Of a DNA stretch of 15,430 nt, positions 12,561 to 15,430 are shown one piece after another. This DNA is from Treponema sp. GTDB taxonomy: Bacteria > Spirochaetota > Spirochaetia > Treponematales > Treponemataceae. Made by a program: the position numbers and the translations under genes. The DNA lies in contig JAFTEK010000088.1 of the NCBI GenBank assembly GCA_017453705.1, positions 1 through 15,430 of the forward strand, written 5' to 3'. How positions within the stretch are numbered: the stretch's first letter is position 1; every line of letters starts with the position of its first letter. The notes below the pieces were generated by a model, which made no database searches, was not told where the DNA came from, and saw only the letters and a list, made by a program, of their open reading frames with translations.

Positions 12561-12610
12561 GGGAAGCTTGAAAATTGCGCTTTGCGCTTTTTTCTGAGGT
12601 GACTCTGGAA

Positions 12611-12633
12611 CCGCCAGCGAAGCTTCAAGGCAA
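12611..12633 (-). repeat. Single copy of the dispersed 23-bp repeat, inverted
   Basis: On the minus strand it reads TTGCCTTGAAGC then TTCGCTGGCGG, followed by TTCC. It differs from 8078-8100 by one base. It lies just past the birA stop codon, and AAGGCAAATGCCTT (12627-12640) makes a small hairpin over the junction. Confidence 0.8.
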
Positions 12634-12638
12634 ATGCC

Positions 12639-13508
12639 TTATTGTTCAGTCAGTTTAAGGGAGACCTCTCCGCTGGAAATCTCTTTCTCCTGCCCGTCCT
12701 GTGTCCTTACCCTTAGGCTTAGGTTTTCCCCTATGCCCAGGACCCTTGCCTTGTAACGCCCCCTCTCATCCCCGACGATAGGAATGACAGTTACTTCCCT
12801 TCCTGTCAGGATGGAGCGTGATGAGTATTCCGACAGGATGTCCTCGCCCCTTGTGAGAATCCCGATGACATTCGCCATGCAGTAAGCCAGAATCATCTCT
12901 CGGCTGACGGAGCCTGCCCTGTCGGGCGGGCAGCCCAGTTGCAAGGCCATGTCCGCGACCCCTGCCGCCTTGTTTGCAAGCTCCTCTGGCAGGCAGCCTG
13001 CCCGGATGTTTATACCTATTCCGATGACGGCTGCCTTGATAAGAGGGCGCTCACCCTGTGCGGGAGCCGGAGACCAGCCTTCTGTAAGAATTCCGCATAC
13101 CTTCCTGCCGGATATGTACACGTCGTTCACCCACTTGATTCCGCTGTGTATTCCGTACAGGCTGTCTATCGCCCGGCAGACGGCGACGGCGGCGGACACC
13201 GTGCAGCGTCCGGGGACTGTCACTCCTTTTTCCGGGGCGTATATAAAACTGAAATAGATTCCGTCCTGTGCGGGAGAGTAAAATCGGCGGCCAATCCGCC
13301 CCCTGCCCGCAGTCTGGCAAGCTGCCGCCGCAAGGGTAAAGCTGGGAAGAAAGCCTTTTTCTTGCAGCTGCCTTAGCAGCTCGGAGTTTGTGCTGTCAAT
13401 CTCATCGTAGAGCGATATGCTGGAGCTGGGCAGGATGGAAGGGCCATCCAAGCCCAGCCGGGCGGACTCCCCGGTGAATGACTTGTAGAATGTGTCAAAA
13501 TCCAGCAT
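12639..13508 (-). CDS. birA: Biotin--[acetyl-CoA-carboxylase] ligase, catalytic domain only
   Basis: BirA activates biotin with ATP to biotinyl-AMP and attaches it to a lysine of biotin carrier proteins in the cytoplasm. The 289-residue protein shows DSTN (38-41), the glycine-rich biotin/AMP loop GRGRIGRRFYSPAQDGIYFS (68-87; GRGRxGR conserved), KWVNDVYISGRKVCGIL (125-141, KWPND-like with catalytic Lys, Val in place of Pro), and GIGINI (163-168). The C-terminal part (about 235-289) is the small SH3-like domain. There is no N-terminal DNA-binding domain, so it is not the repressor type seen in E. coli. The start lies 13 bp after the pepF stop, with a weak ribosome site, suggesting one pepF-birA transcript with coupled translation. 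Only a weak GCGC-TTT-GCGC hairpin (12577-12587) and repeat DNA follow. Confidence 0.95.
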   Translation of the reverse strand: MLDFDTFYKSFTGESARLGLDGPSILPSSSISLYDEIDSTNSELLRQLQEKGFLPSFTLAAAACQTAGRGRIGRRFYSPAQDGIYFSFIYAPEKGVTVPGRCTVSAAVAVCRAIDSLYGIHSGIKWVNDVYISGRKVCGILTEGWSPAPAQGERPLIKAAVIGIGINIRAGCLPEELANKAAGVADMALQLGCPPDRAGSVSREMILAYCMANVIGILTRGEDILSEYSSRSILTGREVTVIPIVGDERGRYKARVLGIGENLSLRVRTQDGQEKEISSGEVSLKLTEQ

Positions 13509-13521
13509 TTACACTGTCTTT

Positions 13522-15318
13522 TTATAGTATGGCATCCAGCTGATCCACAAGTGACTTGAAGCTGTCACACGCGGCCTGCACCGGCTCGGAGCTTTCCATA
13601 TCTACGCCAGCTACACGCAGGGCTTCTATCGGGTAGCGAGAGCCGCCGGACTTAAGGAATTTGTAGTAGTCCTCTTTCTCCGCCTTGCCGCCTTCTGTCA
13701 CGCGCTTTGCCAGTGCAAGGGCTGCTGAAATGCCGGTTGAATACTTGTACACGTAGAATGCGTTGTAGAAGTGCGGGATGCGAAGGCCTTCCATGTCGCT
13801 GTCTTTTTCAAAAGCCATATCAGGGCCAAAGTATTTTTCCAAAAGCCCCCGGTAGATGGAACGGATTGCATCAGTGCTGAGGGGCTGCCCCTGTTCCACT
13901 GCCTCGTGGCAGGCCAGCTCAAATTCTGCGAACATCGTCTGCCTGTGCAGGGTGGCCAGTATGTCCGCCGCCCTTGTGGCCAGAAGGTACTTCTTGGTCG
14001 CCTCGTCCTTTGCGTTCTTGAGCAGGTACTGGAAGACCAGCTCCTCGTTGAACGTGGAGGCCGTCTCCGCCTCGAATATCGTGTAGCTGTAGCACATGAA
14101 TGGGTTGTTGTGCACGGAGTACCATGAGTGCATGGAGTGTCCGCCCTCGTGCGCCATCGTATACACATCGCGCAGGGTCGTGTCCTTGTAGTTGAGCAGG
14201 ATGAAGGGGTATCCGTCGTAGCAGCCGGATGAGAACGCCCCGCTCCTCTTGCCCTTGTTCTCGTAGCGGTCGCACCAGCCGCCCAGAAGCCCTCCGCACA
14301 GGGTGTCCGTGTACTCAGTTCCAAGGGGAGCCAGGGCACCTCGGACTATCTCCACCGCCTCATTGTAGCTTATCTTGGGGCTGACCTTGGGGGCAAGGGG
14401 AACATACACGTCCCAGTGGCGCAGCTTGTCCAGGCCGAGCACCCTCTTGCGCAGGGCGTAATACTTGTGCAGGCTGTCCAGGTTTGCCCCCACCGTCGCA
14501 ATGAGGTTCTTGTAGACGGACACCGGAACCTTGTCCCCGTACAGGGCGGCCTCCAGAGAAGAGCCGTATCCCCTGGCACGGGAGCGGAAGATGTCGTTGT
14601 TCACAGAGCCGGAATACAGGGCGGCAAGCGTGTTGGAGTGGGCGGCGAACACCGAGTAGAACTTGCTGTAGGCCTCCATCCTGACCACCCTGTTGGGGTT
14701 TTCCATAAAGTCGCTGTATGTACTGTGGGTAAGGGGCATATCCTTGTCGTCCACTCTCACCGTGCCAAAGTTCATGTCCACGTTGTTGAGCAGTGAGAAA
14801 GCCTCCGATGCCGTCTGGCCGCTTTCCGTCTGGAGCGCGAGAATTCTCTCTTCCTTCTCGCTAAGTATATAGGGCTTGATGTGCAGCGATTTTTTTATGT
14901 AGATGCGGTAGTCGTCAAAGGCCTTGTCCTGTATCCAGCTGTTTATCTTGTCATCGGGAATCGCCAGCAGCTCAGGCTCCCAGAAGCTTATGGCGGCAAT
15001 ATACTGGGTGTATGCCATCATAGCCTTCTTGTCCATCTCCTGGGCATTGCTGTCGCTCTGGTCAGCCTCGTGCATGAGGCTGGCGTAATGGTAAACCTTT
15101 TCAACCGTGCGATCCACCTTTTCAAGAGCCTTCAGCGCGTCAAGCAGCGTCTGCGGGTTTTCCGCAAGATGCCCCTTGTAGCTCATAAACTTTTCTGTCA
15201 GTGATGGAATGGTTTTTAGCTCAGCTTCCCAGTCATCATGGCTTTTGTATAAAACCGTCAGATCCCACTTGTCACTGGCGGGAACGTCTTTTCTCAATGG
15301 AATGTTTTCTTCGCTCAT
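13522..15318 (-). CDS. pepF: Oligoendopeptidase F (M3B zinc metallopeptidase)
   Basis: PepF is a cytoplasmic zinc endopeptidase that cuts oligopeptides of roughly 7-17 residues and completes the breakdown of imported or internal peptides. The 598-residue length is normal. The N-terminal half is helical (the PepF/M3 N-terminal domain, TVEKVYHYASLMHEADQSD, then EPELLAI). The active site is MAHEGGHSMHSWYS, with HEGGH at 390-394 (two His ligands and catalytic Glu). FEAETASTFNEEL follows, with Glu418 as third zinc ligand. No signal peptide is present. An extended -10 ends 6 nt before the ATG with TTGCGG 17 bp upstream and no Shine-Dalgarno, so the mRNA is predicted leaderless. It heads a two-gene unit with birA; the functional link is not obvious. 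Confidence 0.96.
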   Translation of the reverse strand: MSEENIPLRKDVPASDKWDLTVLYKSHDDWEAELKTIPSLTEKFMSYKGHLAENPQTLLDALKALEKVDRTVEKVYHYASLMHEADQSDSNAQEMDKKAMMAYTQYIAAISFWEPELLAIPDDKINSWIQDKAFDDYRIYIKKSLHIKPYILSEKEERILALQTESGQTASEAFSLLNNVDMNFGTVRVDDKDMPLTHSTYSDFMENPNRVVRMEAYSKFYSVFAAHSNTLAALYSGSVNNDIFRSRARGYGSSLEAALYGDKVPVSVYKNLIATVGANLDSLHKYYALRKRVLGLDKLRHWDVYVPLAPKVSPKISYNEAVEIVRGALAPLGTEYTDTLCGGLLGGWCDRYENKGKRSGAFSSGCYDGYPFILLNYKDTTLRDVYTMAHEGGHSMHSWYSVHNNPFMCYSYTIFEAETASTFNEELVFQYLLKNAKDEATKKYLLATRAADILATLHRQTMFAEFELACHEAVEQGQPLSTDAIRSIYRGLLEKYFGPDMAFEKDSDMEGLRIPHFYNAFYVYKYSTGISAALALAKRVTEGGKAEKEDYYKFLKSGGSRYPIEALRVAGVDMESSEPVQAACDSFKSLVDQLDAIL

Positions 15319-15324
15319 GCCTAA

Positions 15325-15353
15325 AGCCTAGCACAAACAAAAGATGTCCGCAA
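15325..15353 (-). promoter_or_regulatory. Promoter giving a leaderless pepF mRNA
   Basis: On the minus strand: TTGCGG (15353-15348), 17 bp, extended -10 TGC-TAGGCT (TAGGCT at 15330-15325), then exactly 6 nt to the ATG at 15318. TAGGCT keeps the critical TA and final T. Confidence 0.6.
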
Positions 15354-15370
15354 GGGTGGCTTTGCGGCCG

Positions 15371-15430
15371 GCCATGAAGCTACGCTGGCGTGGCCTGGAA
15401 GCTTCGCTGGCGGTAGCCTGGAAGCTTCGC
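15371..15430 (+). repeat. Tandem copies of the dispersed 23-bp repeat, cut by the window edge
   Basis: A diverged unit at 15371-15390, a full unit at 15391-15413 and a partial one from 15414 share GAAGCTTCGCTGGCGG (one A/T change in the first). They continue beyond the window. This is the upstream side of pepF, just outside its promoter. Confidence 0.8.

Noticed and set aside
12577..12593. GCGC-TTT-GCGC plus T-run as a strong terminator
   Set aside because: The stem is only 4 bp with a 3-nt loop, and its T-run is on the plus strand, the wrong direction for birA. It may give weak termination only.

Overview
The window looks like chromosomal DNA of a spirochaete, most likely a host-associated Treponema-like organism. 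This is inferred from the gene mix: secreted lipoproteins, an M3B oligoendopeptidase F, a BirA without a DNA-binding domain, a hybrid histidine kinase and small XRE regulators. It is further suggested by moderate G+C housekeeping genes interrupted by A+T-rich accessory DNA. No rRNA, tRNA, CRISPR array or complete insertion sequence was found. The genus is not proven by anything in the window.

Layout. 1-135: 5' end of a leftward gene, cut by the window edge. 182-643: an operator-like region and a small XRE regulator. 826-2165: metK with a folded leader and a strong terminator. 2166-4120: an A+T-rich accessory stretch. It holds a leftward XRE regulator, a divergent operon (a 48-residue lipoprotein missed by length cut-offs, then a secreted protein with DnaJ-type zinc-finger motifs) under an array of four phased operator-like repeats, and a 5'-truncated DUF1016/PDDEXK gene abutting a perfect terminator. 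4160-7040: a lipoprotein of unknown function and an exported transglutaminase-like protein, probably co-transcribed. 7107-7879: a class I methyltransferase. 7880-8303: non-coding, strongly folded DNA with 23-bp repeats. 8304-12292: a hybrid histidine kinase and a divergent dipeptide/oligopeptide-type binding lipoprotein. 12293-12638: convergent intergenic region with a predicted ~100-nt small RNA on the minus strand. 12639-15318: pepF-birA, leftward. 15371-15430: more 23-bp repeats running off the edge.

Two signals stand out. First, several genes (methyltransferase, binding protein, pepF, the second XRE gene and approximately the kinase) have a -10 box ending 6-8 nt before the start codon, three of them with a TTGCnn -35 at exactly 17 bp. 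This predicts leaderless mRNAs. Second, the predicted small RNA has a very strong promoter (UP element, -35, extended -10), two stem-loops and an unpaired CCUCCUUUUUU linker that resembles the anti-Shine-Dalgarno tail of 16S rRNA. If real, it could act on the Shine-Dalgarno-led genes and spare the leaderless ones; that link is speculation.
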